A DNA stretch of 61,436 bases from Bacteroidaceae bacterium (GTDB lineage Bacteria; Bacteroidota; Bacteroidia; Bacteroidales; Bacteroidaceae). Positions 34,059-43,134 of the stretch are shown piece after piece; position 1 is the first letter of the stretch; each line of letters begins with the position of its first letter. The stretch is taken from NCBI GenBank assembly GCA_017965425.1, contig JAGCPY010000028.1:1-61436 (forward strand), read 5' to 3'. The notes beneath the pieces are model-generated. The model ran no database searches. It was not told the origin of the DNA and was given only the letters and a program-made list of their open reading frames with translations. The position numbers and the translations under genes were made by a program.

Positions 34059-34074
34059 GCAAAAAACAGGGTGA

Positions 34075-35160
34075 TCAGAGCTGGAGCCCGTCAAGCATTT
34101 GGCTGTAGTCGGCAATGGCTGCACGGATTTCACGAATGCAGATGTATTCGTCTGCGGTGTGGCTGCGGGCGCTGTCGCCAGGACCCATCTTCATGGAAGG
34201 CCACGGCATGAGCGCTTGGTCGCTGAGGGTAGGGGAGCCGAAAGGGGTACGGGGTTTCCCGTCGGCAGTCGGTCCGAGTAGAATGGCACGTTGCACCAAG
34301 GGATGCGCGACGTCGATGCGTGAGGAATTGAGTCGGAAGGAACGTGCTTTCACTTGCCCTTTCACGGCAGCACAGATATGCTGATAAATCTCTTCGTTCG
34401 AATAGCATTCATTGCTGCGAACATCGACGGTGAAGGTGCAACAGTCAGGAACGACATTGTGCTGGGTGCCGGCTTGTATGACGGTCACACTCATCTTGAC
34501 AGGCCCGAGCAATGACGAGACCAGAGGGAAACGGTAGTTGCGGAACCAGTTGATGTCGTCGAGGGCAAGGTAGATGGCGTTCACCCCTTCTTCGCGTGCG
34601 GCGTGGCCGGCCTTGCCCGTGGCCGTCACATCAAGCACCATCAGACCCTTCTCTGCCACTGCGGGCTGCATCCCTGTGGGTTCACCGACGAGCGCAACGT
34701 CGATGTGAGGCAGCAGGGGCAGGGCGCGGCTGAGGCCGTCTTGTCCAGACACCTCCTCTTCGGCAGATGCCAGGAAAACAAGGTTATAGGATTGCGGACG
34801 CATGGCCATCGCACGAAACGTCTGCAACAGACACACCAACGAGGCACCGTCGTCGTTGGTGCCCAGGCCATAGAGGCGGTCGCCTTCGAGCGTGGGGCGA
34901 AAAGGGTCGCGCGTCCAAGCGGCAACGGGTTTCACGGTGTCGATGTGGGCGTTGAGCAGTAGGGTAGGGCGGTTGGGGTCATAGCCTTCGGCAATGCACC
35001 AGATATTGTTGGCCTCGCGATGCGGAAAGAGGCCTTTCTCTTCCATGAATCTGGCGAGGATGTCTGCGGCGTCGGTTTCATGGCGACTGGTACGTGGAGT
35101 GGCCACCAGCTGCTTCAGCAGGTCGGTAGCCTCGGCGGAGAGATTTTCGATGTCTGTCAT
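34075..35160 (-). CDS. M20 family deacylase (ArgE/DapE-like)
   Basis: The 361-residue product is a di-zinc M20 hydrolase: NAHIDTVKP (metal His and catalytic Asp, about 70-78), GLGTNDDGASL (bridging Asp, about 98-108), LASAEEEVSGQDG (catalytic and metal Glu, about 130-142), LVGEPTGMQPAVAEKG, and GPGDSARSHTADEY with the last metal His. It fits N-acetyl- or N-succinyl-ornithine/citrulline deacetylases of arginine synthesis in Bacteroidota, but other acylamino substrates are possible. No other arg gene is nearby. Its -7 box is TACCTTTG at 35,187-35,194 (minus strand). Confidence 0.9.
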   Translation of the reverse strand: MTDIENLSAEATDLLKQLVATPRTSRHETDAADILARFMEEKGLFPHREANNIWCIAEGYDPNRPTLLLNAHIDTVKPVAAWTRDPFRPTLEGDRLYGLGTNDDGASLVCLLQTFRAMAMRPQSYNLVFLASAEEEVSGQDGLSRALPLLPHIDVALVGEPTGMQPAVAEKGLMVLDVTATGKAGHAAREEGVNAIYLALDDINWFRNYRFPLVSSLLGPVKMSVTVIQAGTQHNVVPDCCTFTVDVRSNECYSNEEIYQHICAAVKGQVKARSFRLNSSRIDVAHPLVQRAILLGPTADGKPRTPFGSPTLSDQALMPWPSMKMGPGDSARSHTADEYICIREIRAAIADYSQMLDGLQL

Positions 35161-35186
35161 GCGTCATTAGGGTTGCTTTCTGCCTG

Positions 35187-35194
35187 CAAAGGTA
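35187..35194 (-). promoter_or_regulatory. -7 box of the M20 deacylase gene
   Basis: TACCTTTG on the minus strand, 27 bp upstream of the start codon. Confidence 0.7.
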
Positions 35195-35230
35195 ATGCTT
35201 TTCAGAGAAAACACGATGGAAATGCAAGAT

Positions 35231-35258
35231 AAATCGCAAATCGTAAATCGTAAATCGC
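35231..35258. repeat. Four tandem 7-bp units upstream of the acyl-CoA ligase
   Basis: AAATCGC, AAATCGT, AAATCGT, AAATCGC follow each other directly. They lie just upstream of the -7 box at 35,269-35,276, so changes in copy number would alter the promoter's upstream spacing. Confidence 0.75.
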
Positions 35259-35268
35259 AAATTATACT

Positions 35269-35276
35269 TATCTTTG
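35269..35276 (+). promoter_or_regulatory. -7 box of the acyl-CoA ligase gene
   Basis: TATCTTTG lies 29 bp before the ATG at 35,305. Confidence 0.7.
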
Positions 35277-35304
35277 CGGCGTCAAAACAAAAAACCGAAC
35301 GTCT

Positions 35305-37113
35305 ATGCTGAACACTTCTAACCTCTCTGTACTCATCCATGAGCAGGCAAAAGTTTATGGTGAGAAGACAGCACTGAGCTATCGCGACTATGACACGTCA
35401 TCGTGGAAAGAGATTTCGTGGCGTGACTTCTCCCGCATGGTCTCACAGGTCTCCAACGCCCTGATTCACCTCGGGGTGGAGGAGCAGGAGAATGTGGCTG
35501 TCTTCACGCAGAACAAACCCGAAGGTGTGTGCGTCGATTTTGGCACCTATGGCATCCGTGCCATCAGTATTCCGTTCTATGCCACCAGCAGTGAGGCGCA
35601 GATCCAGTACATGATCAACGATGCTTCTGTGCGCTTTCTCTTCGTGGGCGAACAATATCAGTATGACACGGCGTTCCGTGTGTTCAAGATGTGTCCGACG
35701 TTGAAACGTCTGATCATCTTCGACCGCAAGGTGGAACTCAATCCCCGTGACCAAGTGTCCATGTACTTCGACGATTTCCTGAACTTAGGGAAGGGGGAAC
35801 CATACGCCGACGAAATCCAGCGTCGTGTGGCGGCTGTTCAACCAGATGACCTCGTAAACATCCTCTATACCAGCGGCACAACGGGCGTGTCGAAAGGCGT
35901 CACGCTCACCTATCGCATGTACGCCGCCGCCATCCCGGCCAACGACAAGGTGATGGACCTCTCGGAAGACGACGTCATCATGTGCTTCCTGCCCTTCACC
36001 CACGTCTTTGAGCGTGCCTGGAGCTATTGGTGTCTGAGCCGTGGATGCCAGTTGGCCATCAACTTGCGACCGCAGGACATCCTGATGACGTTGAGGGAAG
36101 TGCACCCGACATGTATGGCCGCCGTGCCGCGATTCTGGGAGAAAGTCTATTCCGGCGTACAGGAAAAGATTGCTTCAAGCAGCGCCATACAGCAAAAGCT
36201 GATGCTCGATGCTTTGGCCGTCGGCAAGCGTTATAATGTGGACTATAAGATGCGTGGATTGGAACCACCGCTGCCACTGAAACTGCGCTATAAATTCTAC
36301 GAAATGACCATCATCGCCTTGCTGAAGAAGACACTGGGGCTGGAAAATGCCAACTTCTTCCCCACGGCTGGATCCTTTATTCCTCCCGCCATTGAGGAGT
36401 TCGTGCATTCCTGCGGCATCAAAATGACTGCGGGCTATGGCATGACGGAAACCACTGCCACGGTTTCCTGTGACTGGCACCACTCACCCGTGAGCATCGG
36501 GTCTGTGGGACGAGTGCTCGAAGGCATCGAAATCAAGTTTGGTGAGATGAACGAGATTCTCCTGCGGGGCGATACCATCACGAAGCAATACTACCGCAAG
36601 GCAGAAATAACCGCCCAAGCATACGACGAAGACGGCTGGTTCCACACAGGTGACTGCGGATACCTGAAGAATGGTGAGCTCTTTCTGACAGATCGAATCA
36701 AGGACTTGTTCAAAACCTCCAACGGCAAATATATCTCGCCACAGGCATTGGAGTCGAAGTTTGTCGTCGATCGCTACATCGACGAAGTGGCGATTATCGC
36801 CGATGAACGAAAGTTTGTCTCTGCGCTCGTCATCCCTGATTATGCGTTGCTGGAACAGTGGGCTCGCGACAATGCCATCGCTTTCGAGAATCGCGAACAA
36901 CTCTGCCAGAATCCGCTCGTCAACAAAATGATCCTGGATCGCATCGTGACCTTGCAACAGGAATTTGCCCACTATGAGCAGGTCAAGCGCATCACACTCC
37001 TGCCGGAACCCTTCAGCATGGAGCGCGGAGAGCTGACCAACACATTGAAAATCAAACGTCCCGTCATCGCTAAGAACTATAAGGAACAAATCGACGCGAT
37101 GTACGAAGAATAA
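35305..37113 (+). CDS. Long-chain fatty acid:CoA ligase (AMP-forming)
   Basis: The 602-residue product is an ANL-superfamily adenylating enzyme: the P-loop-like YTSGTTGVSKGVTLTY (about 191-206), FTHVFERAWSYW, the substrate motif YGMTETTATVS, and GWFHTGDCGYLKNGELFLTD with DRIKDLFKTSNGKYISP (hinge and C-terminal domain). The length and the FTHVFER block are typical of long-chain acyl-CoA synthetases. It activates fatty acids for lipid synthesis or recycling. There is a 45-bp gap to prfB in the same direction. Confidence 0.94.
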   Translation: MLNTSNLSVLIHEQAKVYGEKTALSYRDYDTSSWKEISWRDFSRMVSQVSNALIHLGVEEQENVAVFTQNKPEGVCVDFGTYGIRAISIPFYATSSEAQIQYMINDASVRFLFVGEQYQYDTAFRVFKMCPTLKRLIIFDRKVELNPRDQVSMYFDDFLNLGKGEPYADEIQRRVAAVQPDDLVNILYTSGTTGVSKGVTLTYRMYAAAIPANDKVMDLSEDDVIMCFLPFTHVFERAWSYWCLSRGCQLAINLRPQDILMTLREVHPTCMAAVPRFWEKVYSGVQEKIASSSAIQQKLMLDALAVGKRYNVDYKMRGLEPPLPLKLRYKFYEMTIIALLKKTLGLENANFFPTAGSFIPPAIEEFVHSCGIKMTAGYGMTETTATVSCDWHHSPVSIGSVGRVLEGIEIKFGEMNEILLRGDTITKQYYRKAEITAQAYDEDGWFHTGDCGYLKNGELFLTDRIKDLFKTSNGKYISPQALESKFVVDRYIDEVAIIADERKFVSALVIPDYALLEQWARDNAIAFENREQLCQNPLVNKMILDRIVTLQQEFAHYEQVKRITLLPEPFSMERGELTNTLKIKRPVIAKNYKEQIDAMYEE

Positions 37114-37158
37114 TTCTTGTCCTTCTTTGCTGCGACACCATCGCAGCCTACTCAACCC

Positions 37159-38274
37159 ATGATCACAGCAGAACAACTCAAGGAAATACAAGAGCGAACG
37201 GAAGCTCTCTACAAATACCTCGACATCCCGCGCAAGCAGATGGAGTACGAGGAGGAACAACTGCGCACGCAGGCACCTGACTTCTGGGAAGATGCCAAGC
37301 GCGCCGAAGAACAGATGAAGAAGGTGAAGGGACTCGAGAAGTGGATTAAAGGCTATGCCGAAGTGCGCACTCTCGCCGACGAACTGGCCACTGCCTTCGA
37401 CTTCTACAAAGAAGAACTTGTTACCGAACAGGAGGTGGACGACCTCTATGCCAGAGCTGTAGATTCCATCGAGAATTTGGAGCTGAAGAACATGCTTCGG
37501 CAGGAGGAAGACCCCATGGATGCCGTGCTGAAAATCAACTCTGGTGCAGGAGGCACCGAAGCACAAGACTGGGCGCAGATGCTCATGCGTATGTACATGC
37601 GATGGGCCGAGCAAAACGGCTATAAATGTGTGGTCAGCAACCTCCTCGAAGCTGACGACGCGGGCATCAAGAGCTGCACGTTGGAAATCATAGGCGATTA
37701 TGCCTACGGCTACCTCAAAGGCGAGAATGGCGTGCACCGACTCGTGCGCGTGTCGCCATACAATGCCCAGGGAAAGCGAATGACCAGCTTCGCATCGGTC
37801 TTCGTCACACCCCTCGTGGACGACTCCATAGAGGTCAACATCGAGCAAGCCCGCATCTCATGGGATACTTTCCGAAGCAGTGGTGCCGGAGGACAGAACG
37901 TGAACAAGGTCGAGTCTGGTGTGCGACTGCGTTACCAATACAAAGACCCCTACACGGGCGAAGAGGAAGAAATCCTCATCGAGAACACCGAGACGCGCGA
38001 CCAACCCAAGAACAAAGAGAACGCCCTGCGCCTGCTGCGCTCTATGCTCTACGACAAGGAACTGCAGCACCGCATGGCCGAGCAAGCCAAGGTGGAAGCG
38101 GGAAAGAAGAAGATTGAATGGGGTTCGCAGATACGTTCCTACGTCTTCGACGACCGCCGTGTCAAGGATCACCGCACGGGCTTCCAGACCTCCGACGTGG
38201 GAGCCGTCATGGATGGTAAGATCGACGGCTTCATCAAAGCATACCTCATGGAATTTGGTGCCGCTGAGTCTTAA
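37159..38274 (+). CDS. prfB: Peptide chain release factor 2, no programmed frameshift
   Basis: RF2 releases peptides at UGA and UAA. The 371-residue product has the catalytic GGQ in SSGAGGQNVNKVESG and the codon-recognition region HRLVRVSPYNAQGKRMTSF, where the usual SPF tripeptide reads SPY. Most prfB genes need a +1 frameshift at CTT-TGA-C near codon 25; here the equivalent place reads TAC-CTC-GAC (KYLDI) in one frame, so autoregulation by frameshifting is absent. I start at the ATG 37,159; a TTG at 37,117 keeps the frame open but adds a low-complexity stretch. The peptidyl-hydrolase region extends to residue 371 without disruption. Confidence 0.95.
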   Translation: MITAEQLKEIQERTEALYKYLDIPRKQMEYEEEQLRTQAPDFWEDAKRAEEQMKKVKGLEKWIKGYAEVRTLADELATAFDFYKEELVTEQEVDDLYARAVDSIENLELKNMLRQEEDPMDAVLKINSGAGGTEAQDWAQMLMRMYMRWAEQNGYKCVVSNLLEADDAGIKSCTLEIIGDYAYGYLKGENGVHRLVRVSPYNAQGKRMTSFASVFVTPLVDDSIEVNIEQARISWDTFRSSGAGGQNVNKVESGVRLRYQYKDPYTGEEEEILIENTETRDQPKNKENALRLLRSMLYDKELQHRMAEQAKVEAGKKKIEWGSQIRSYVFDDRRVKDHRTGFQTSDVGAVMDGKIDGFIKAYLMEFGAAES

Positions 38275-38326
38275 CCCTTTCCATCATTCTTATAAGCCTA
38301 TCATAAAACTAAAATAAACGATCATC

Positions 38327-38473
38327 ATGAGTAAGACAAAGAAAGAGATGCGTGCTACCAAGAAAGCAGTACGCGAAGCCAATCAAGGAAAGAAAGTCAT
38401 CCAATGGATTGCCGGGTGTCTGGCAGTGTTGTTCCTCATCATGTTTTTCGGCTACCTGATCATGTTCTCCTAA
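38327..38473 (+). CDS. Small single-span membrane protein, 48 aa
   Basis: The open frame encodes a basic N-terminal half (MSKTKKEMRATKKAVREAN) and a C-terminal hydrophobic span (about residues 26-47, with VLFLIMFFGYLIMF), suggesting an inner-membrane protein with its basic end in the cytoplasm. It lies 52 bp after prfB and 4 bp before the CYTH gene, in the same direction, and AAAATAAACG precedes the ATG as in other leaders here. No function is known. The tight fit between two genes supports it as real. Confidence 0.72.
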   Translation: MSKTKKEMRATKKAVREANQGKKVIQWIAGCLAVLFLIMFFGYLIMFS

Positions 38474-38477
38474 GTCG

Positions 38478-38960
38478 ATGGCACAGGAAATCGAACGCAA
38501 GTTCCTCGTTAAAGGCGACGCCTACAAGACGCTCGCCTTTAATCATACTCACATCACGCAAGGTTACATCGCCTCTGGCAATGGCCGCACGGTGAGAGTG
38601 AGAATCCGTGATGACCATGCTTACCTGACCATCAAGGGGGCAAGCCATGACGGTGGTCTTTCTCGTTACGAGTTCGAGACAGAGATACCGCTGGCGGATG
38701 CCCGTGACCTCATGGACATTTGCGAACCAGGAATCATCGAGAAGACACGTTGGCTGGTGCGGGCAGAGGACGGCCATGTCTTCGAGGTGGATGAATTTCA
38801 TGGCAACAACGCACCATTGGTGATGGCTGAAATCGAACTAAAGTCTGTTGACGAGACCTTCCTAAAACCAGACTTTTTAGGACAAGAAGTGACGGGCGAC
38901 CGCCGCTTCTACAACTCCCACATGCGCCGCTATCCTTTCTGTCTGTGGGGGAACAGATAG
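38478..38960 (+). CDS. CYTH domain protein
   Basis: The 160-residue product is a triphosphate-tunnel enzyme: it begins with the ExExK signature (MAQEIERKFLVKG), then ITQGYIASGNGRTVRVRIRD, YLTIKGAS, YEFETEIPLADA and FEVDEFHGNN with alternating charged residues lining the tunnel. Small stand-alone CYTH proteins are usually inorganic triphosphatases, and some are adenylyl cyclases or thiamine triphosphatases; the substrate is not set by sequence. It follows the small membrane protein by 4 bp. Confidence 0.92.
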   Translation: MAQEIERKFLVKGDAYKTLAFNHTHITQGYIASGNGRTVRVRIRDDHAYLTIKGASHDGGLSRYEFETEIPLADARDLMDICEPGIIEKTRWLVRAEDGHVFEVDEFHGNNAPLVMAEIELKSVDETFLKPDFLGQEVTGDRRFYNSHMRRYPFCLWGNR

Positions 38961-39001
38961 GATAATGAGAATGTTATAAAGGTACTTTGGGGGTGAATTT
39001 T

Positions 39002-39030
39002 CGGTAAAAAAGGCGAAAAATACCGTTTTT
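39002..39030 (+). terminator. Weak hairpin after the CYTH gene
   Basis: CGGTA and TACCG pair across a 14-nt A-rich loop and are followed by five T. The stem is short. Confidence 0.4.
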
Positions 39031-39055
39031 CCTTCTTTAGAAGAAAAGAAAGTAC

Positions 39056-39063
39056 TAATTTTG
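39056..39063 (+). promoter_or_regulatory. -7 box of the DUF4105 gene
   Basis: TAATTTTG fits TAnnTTTG and lies 31 bp before the GTG start at 39,094. Confidence 0.6.
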
Positions 39064-39093
39064 CATCCGTTTGACTAATCGATTACAGTATAG

Positions 39094-40329
39094 GTGAAAA
39101 AGATTGTACTTATCTTTGTGTGTTGCTTGACTATCTTCCATCATGTGAGAGGTCAAGCGGTAGCAGATACAATCTATGCAGAACCTGTCATCAAAGATAG
39201 TGCCACTTTCATCCAAGCAAGCTTGATGATTGGTGAACCTTCCCATCTTCAAGCTCAAAGTGTTTTCGGTCATGCTTTCCTGAGGATGCAATGTCCATCG
39301 GAAAATCTTGACTATTGTTATTCGATGGAAAGCGGAAATTACGAAAACTTCTTAGATATTTGTTTGGGTAACTATCCGAATCGTTTGGCTTGTGTACCGA
39401 CCGATGAATACTTGTCGATCTTCGAGAAAGAAGGGCGCATCGTCACGGAGTACCCTCTCAATCTCCGTCTGGAAGAGAGTCAAAGTCTTTGGCAATTGCT
39501 GGACGCAACGGCGGCTCAAGGCATATCTCCTTATCACGACTTCTTTCATCACGGTTGTTCACAGGAAATCGTCAGTTTGCTCACGTCAAAGCTTCAAGGA
39601 AAACTCGTTTATGGTTCACGTGCAGAGAGCTATGGCCGTACCATCTTGGTGCTTGGCAACCAATCTTTACCATCCAACAGCTGGATGCACCTACCTCCTA
39701 CCATGTTAGGAACCACCGATTTCTCAGACCGTATTCTCTCTCTCGAAGAAAAAACACTGATTCCGTGGATTGTTCCAGACTTGTTCTCCGATGCCACCAT
39801 TGTGGGTGACGATGGCATATCGCGTCCTATTCTCAAGGATGTGACTCCTATTGAGCACCATCCAAAGGTACATTTTTCCGAGAATACGGCCCCACCTATC
39901 GTTGTCTGGTTCTTGGCTATGCTCTGTGTGGTAGTTGTCATTTGTCTGGTTCGTGTGTGTTGGTCTGTCAAGCCTGTCGTTTGGCTCACTCATCTAATCG
40001 ATCTTCTGCTTTTCTTGCTTTATAATGCCATAGCTTTTACCATGCTGTTTTTCAGCCTGCGCTCTTCGCTTCCCAGCATCAGTGGTTGGAACTGGAACTT
40101 CCTTTTTTACAATCCTGTTCCTTTGTTGCTGTGGCTCTATCATCTTTGCCATCCAAGCGTTTCACATATATATTATAAATATATAGGCTATACGGTGTGG
40201 GCTGTTTTGTTTATGATGGGCATGGCAATCGTTGGTGACCACTTGATTCTCGAACAATATCTTCTTGTTTCCACCTTTGCCGTAAGATGTTTATTCAAAG
40301 GACTTGAAATCAGATATAAGAGTAAATAA
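39094..40329 (+). CDS. DUF4105 membrane protein
   Basis: The 411-residue product starts with GTG and a signal peptide (cut near residue 20, VRG-QAV). Residues about 45-240 match DUF4105, with SVFGHAFLRMQCPSENLDY carrying the GHxxLR-type motif and YHDFFHHGCSQEIVSLL a conserved Asp/His/Cys cluster. The DUF4105 domain is predicted to be a periplasmic cysteine-peptidase-like or lipoprotein N-acyltransferase-like fold. The C-terminal part (about 265-400) has four to five membrane helices. It is inserted in the inner membrane with the domain outside. Substrate unknown. Confidence 0.85.
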   Translation: MKKIVLIFVCCLTIFHHVRGQAVADTIYAEPVIKDSATFIQASLMIGEPSHLQAQSVFGHAFLRMQCPSENLDYCYSMESGNYENFLDICLGNYPNRLACVPTDEYLSIFEKEGRIVTEYPLNLRLEESQSLWQLLDATAAQGISPYHDFFHHGCSQEIVSLLTSKLQGKLVYGSRAESYGRTILVLGNQSLPSNSWMHLPPTMLGTTDFSDRILSLEEKTLIPWIVPDLFSDATIVGDDGISRPILKDVTPIEHHPKVHFSENTAPPIVVWFLAMLCVVVVICLVRVCWSVKPVVWLTHLIDLLLFLLYNAIAFTMLFFSLRSSLPSISGWNWNFLFYNPVPLLLWLYHLCHPSVSHIYYKYIGYTVWAVLFMMGMAIVGDHLILEQYLLVSTFAVRCLFKGLEIRYKSK

Positions 40330-40376
40330 CAACAAATACTATAAATCATTTAATCATTAATCATTATCAAAAAACT

Positions 40377-42902
40377 ATGAAACAAAAACTACTTCTAATC
40401 GTAGGATTGTTGTTGTGCGTTTCCACAACGTTTGCAAACAACAAGGATTACTTTTTTGACAAAGTAACCGTGAAAGCCTCAGGTGCAGGAAAGGTCTATG
40501 CCGCAACTTCATCTGATGCAACCCCCGACTATCAGACAAGCTACACATTGGATGCAGGCTCTCAGAACACTTCTTCTGCTCCTACCAAGGTTATTTATCT
40601 CTTTGCCCAGCCGGAAGAAGGATATACCGTCACTTGGCAATCTAATGACTATACCGTCACACCCACGTCTAATGACAACACGACGGCTACTGTTACCATT
40701 AACAGCCAAGAAAGCAGTGCTGCTGAAAAGAGTATCACAGCCGTGTTTACACGCCAAGGAGCAGAAGAAGGTTCACTAGTCATTTCCACCTCCACATTAA
40801 CTCTCGCCATTGGTGAAACGAGCACCCTCTCTGTAACCTCCCAGAGCCATGATGCCGAAATCACTTGGGCAAGCGCTGCCCCTGGACTTGTCAGTGTTGA
40901 TGCAACAGGTAAGGTGACAGCCCTTGACGAAGGTAAAGTAGCGATCACTGCCACGTTAGCTGAGAACAATGCTTACACCAGCGCTAATGCCACTTGCGTC
41001 GTCATTGTCACCAAGCCCAAGTCCATGTATCAGGTACAGAATGGCGGCTTTGAGCTGTGGGATGATGAGGAAACGGAAAGCATTGAACCTGCTCACTGGA
41101 ACTCCTTCATGCATGCCACTGGCAGTTTAACCTCAATGGTTCAGGCTCAGCAAATCCAACAATCAAATGAAGTGCGTCCAGGTTCCAACGGTCAATACAG
41201 CGCACGAATCTATTCACGTAATGTAATGCTTGGCATTGCTGCTCAAGGTAATATGACCACTGGATGCATCAATGGCGGCTCTACGAGTGCTTCAGATGCT
41301 TCTGGAAACTACAACTACACTAAAGAAGATGATGCCGATTTCAATCAACAACTTACGGGGCGTCCCGACAATCTTCGTGTATGGGTGAAGGGTAGCTGTT
41401 CCAAGAAAGCATCTATCAACTGCGTCCTTCACACAACGGGCTATTACCAAGATCCTGAAGCGAACGATATTACGGCTCAAGTTGTTGCCAAGGCAACAAA
41501 CAGCGCAATCGAAGCAACCAATGAATGGAAACAGCTCACCATACCTTTCAACTATGATCTCACCGACGGCACTCGTCCGGCTTATGCCCTTGTGACCATT
41601 AGCACAAGTGGTACTCCTGGAGAAGGAAGTACTTCCGACTACCTGTCTATTGACGACTTCGAGTTCCTTTACAACTCAGAGCTTGCCAATGCTACTTACG
41701 ATGGTGAGAACGTGGTCTTTACGAATGGTGCGGCTGTAATAGATGTAGCCTATGATGCAGCAAAGCTGACACTTACAAGTAATGGACAAGGAGCAGCCAT
41801 TGAGACCACTTATGACAAGCTCTCTGCCCTTCTCACCATTACAATCAAGGGTGATAATATCAGTGATGATCCCACGAATCAGCATCAATATACTATCCAG
41901 TTCAAAGCCCCAGAGACGACAGTTTATACAGATGCCCTCATGGTGAAAGTGAACGGTTATTACAATGCTCCGCAAGAATCCAACATTACTTTAGTGCAGT
42001 ATGCAGATGGCACCAATGCCTTCACCTTGAAAAACTTCATGCTTGGTTCTACTCCTGTGGGAAATATCAACCTGAATGATGTTACCATTAACCAGGACGG
42101 CACTTTCGAAACCACACAAAACATTACCATTGCTAACGGTGAGCCAGCTAACGCAGGATGGATAGGTCCTTCAATCGGCATTATCCCCGTGGAGATGAAG
42201 GGCGTAGTGACAGACGATAAGTTCGAGACATCCATCAATATTGACCTTACGTCTTCTCTCAAACAGATTGTGGAAGTCAGCTTCGGACATGATCTCGTCT
42301 ACAACTATAGCCGTAGCATCAACGCAGGAAACTGGGGCACGATTTGCTTACCATTTGGTTACGCTGCTAATAATCTGTCTGGTGCTACCTTCTACACTGT
42401 AGCCGGTAAAAAGAGTATTGGTGGTGCTCCTAACTACATCGTCTTGAATGAAGTATCTGCGTTGGAAGCAGGAAAACCCTATCTCTTCAAGGCCACGGCT
42501 TCCGAAATCAAAGCTGTCAACGGTGAAGGTTTTGTTGCTGTTGTTGATCCGACCGATGCTTCATATATCACAGCCAATAATGGTCTGGCGGGTACATTTG
42601 CCGCCATTGACGTACCGACCAATTATGGCATCTATCTGCTTTCCAACAATCAGATTGTTCTTGCAGGTGAAGGTTGCACTCTTGCCGCCCACCGCGCAGC
42701 TCTATTTATGAGTTTCGTTCCCGAAGTTACTGACGAGGTGAAGGGCATTCGCTTCTACCTCAATGGTTCTGCCGATGGCATCAATGCCACTAAGGCTGCT
42801 CAGGACAACGACGACATGTTCGACCTTGCTGGTCGTCGTGTGAACAATGCCCAGAAGGGTCTGTACATTGTAAATGGTAAAAAGATCCTCGTTAAAAAAT
42901 AA
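40377..42902 (+). CDS. Secreted multidomain protein: Big2, PCMD-like, calycin-like, LPF module, GRR..KG-Y-I-NGKK tail
   Basis: The 841-residue product has a signal peptide (cut near TFA-NNK). In order I see a short beta domain, a bacterial Ig-like Big2 domain (about 135-220: TLTLAIGETSTLSV and VSVDATGKVTALDEGKVAIT), a PCMD-type domain (about 224-430: VQNGGFELWDDEE and PAHWNSF), a beta domain, a calycin-like domain (about 520-635: FTLKNFMLG and WIGPSIGIIPVEMKG), a module with GNWGTICLPFGYA, KPYLFK and YGIYLLSNNQ, and the tail FDLAGRRVNNAQKGLYIVNG (then KK). The last module resembles that of the 399-residue protein at 1.5 kb. It probably sits at the cell surface and binds glycan or protein. Confidence 0.85.
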   Translation: MKQKLLLIVGLLLCVSTTFANNKDYFFDKVTVKASGAGKVYAATSSDATPDYQTSYTLDAGSQNTSSAPTKVIYLFAQPEEGYTVTWQSNDYTVTPTSNDNTTATVTINSQESSAAEKSITAVFTRQGAEEGSLVISTSTLTLAIGETSTLSVTSQSHDAEITWASAAPGLVSVDATGKVTALDEGKVAITATLAENNAYTSANATCVVIVTKPKSMYQVQNGGFELWDDEETESIEPAHWNSFMHATGSLTSMVQAQQIQQSNEVRPGSNGQYSARIYSRNVMLGIAAQGNMTTGCINGGSTSASDASGNYNYTKEDDADFNQQLTGRPDNLRVWVKGSCSKKASINCVLHTTGYYQDPEANDITAQVVAKATNSAIEATNEWKQLTIPFNYDLTDGTRPAYALVTISTSGTPGEGSTSDYLSIDDFEFLYNSELANATYDGENVVFTNGAAVIDVAYDAAKLTLTSNGQGAAIETTYDKLSALLTITIKGDNISDDPTNQHQYTIQFKAPETTVYTDALMVKVNGYYNAPQESNITLVQYADGTNAFTLKNFMLGSTPVGNINLNDVTINQDGTFETTQNITIANGEPANAGWIGPSIGIIPVEMKGVVTDDKFETSINIDLTSSLKQIVEVSFGHDLVYNYSRSINAGNWGTICLPFGYAANNLSGATFYTVAGKKSIGGAPNYIVLNEVSALEAGKPYLFKATASEIKAVNGEGFVAVVDPTDASYITANNGLAGTFAAIDVPTNYGIYLLSNNQIVLAGEGCTLAAHRAALFMSFVPEVTDEVKGIRFYLNGSADGINATKAAQDNDDMFDLAGRRVNNAQKGLYIVNGKKILVKK

Positions 42903-42951
42903 ACAATAAAAAGAGAAAAGATAAGCATCTAACTCTTAATAAGAATTCGTT

Positions 42952-43116
42952 ATGAAAAAGATATATCAGAAACCCGCACTTACTATTGCTCACATAGAGC
43001 AAAGCCTCCCTATTGCCACCAGTCTCATCATCAACAATGAAGCCCAGAATGGTGTGAGTGGCGACGTGAACGCTGCCGGTAACTGGGGCGACATCTGGAG
43101 CAACGATGCTGAATAA
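42952..43116 (+). CDS. Small MKK-x-Y-x-x-P protein, 54 aa
   Basis: The open frame encodes MKKIYQKPALTIAHIEQSLP, a Ser/Ile/Asn middle, a Gly/Asn stretch (QNGVSGDVNAAGNWG) and an acidic end (DIWSNDAE). It lacks a signal peptide. The ends and spacing match the 59-residue product at 2733-2912, while the middles differ, as expected for fast-evolving paralogues. It follows the 841-residue secreted protein by 49 bp and is closed off by a strong hairpin. Function unknown; a precursor peptide, toxin/immunity, or cargo-related small protein are all possible. Confidence 0.8.
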   Translation: MKKIYQKPALTIAHIEQSLPIATSLIINNEAQNGVSGDVNAAGNWGDIWSNDAE

Positions 43117-43134
43117 GCATTGACATACATACTG

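Larger units (their letters stand above)
33669..34074. other. 406-bp repeat-filled gap between convergent genes
   Basis: The whole gap between the M16 gene and the M20 gene is taken up by a six-unit 22-bp array (33,677-33,808) and a full composite hairpin element (33,815-34,058). No gene is seen. Confidence 0.8.

Noticed and set aside
37117-37158. TTG start for prfB 42 bp upstream
   Set aside because: The added residues are unlike other RF2 N-termini and the ATG at 37,159 gives the family's usual length.
36484-37848. 454-codon open frame on the minus strand
   Set aside because: It is antisense to the acyl-CoA ligase and prfB genes and has no promoter or motif.
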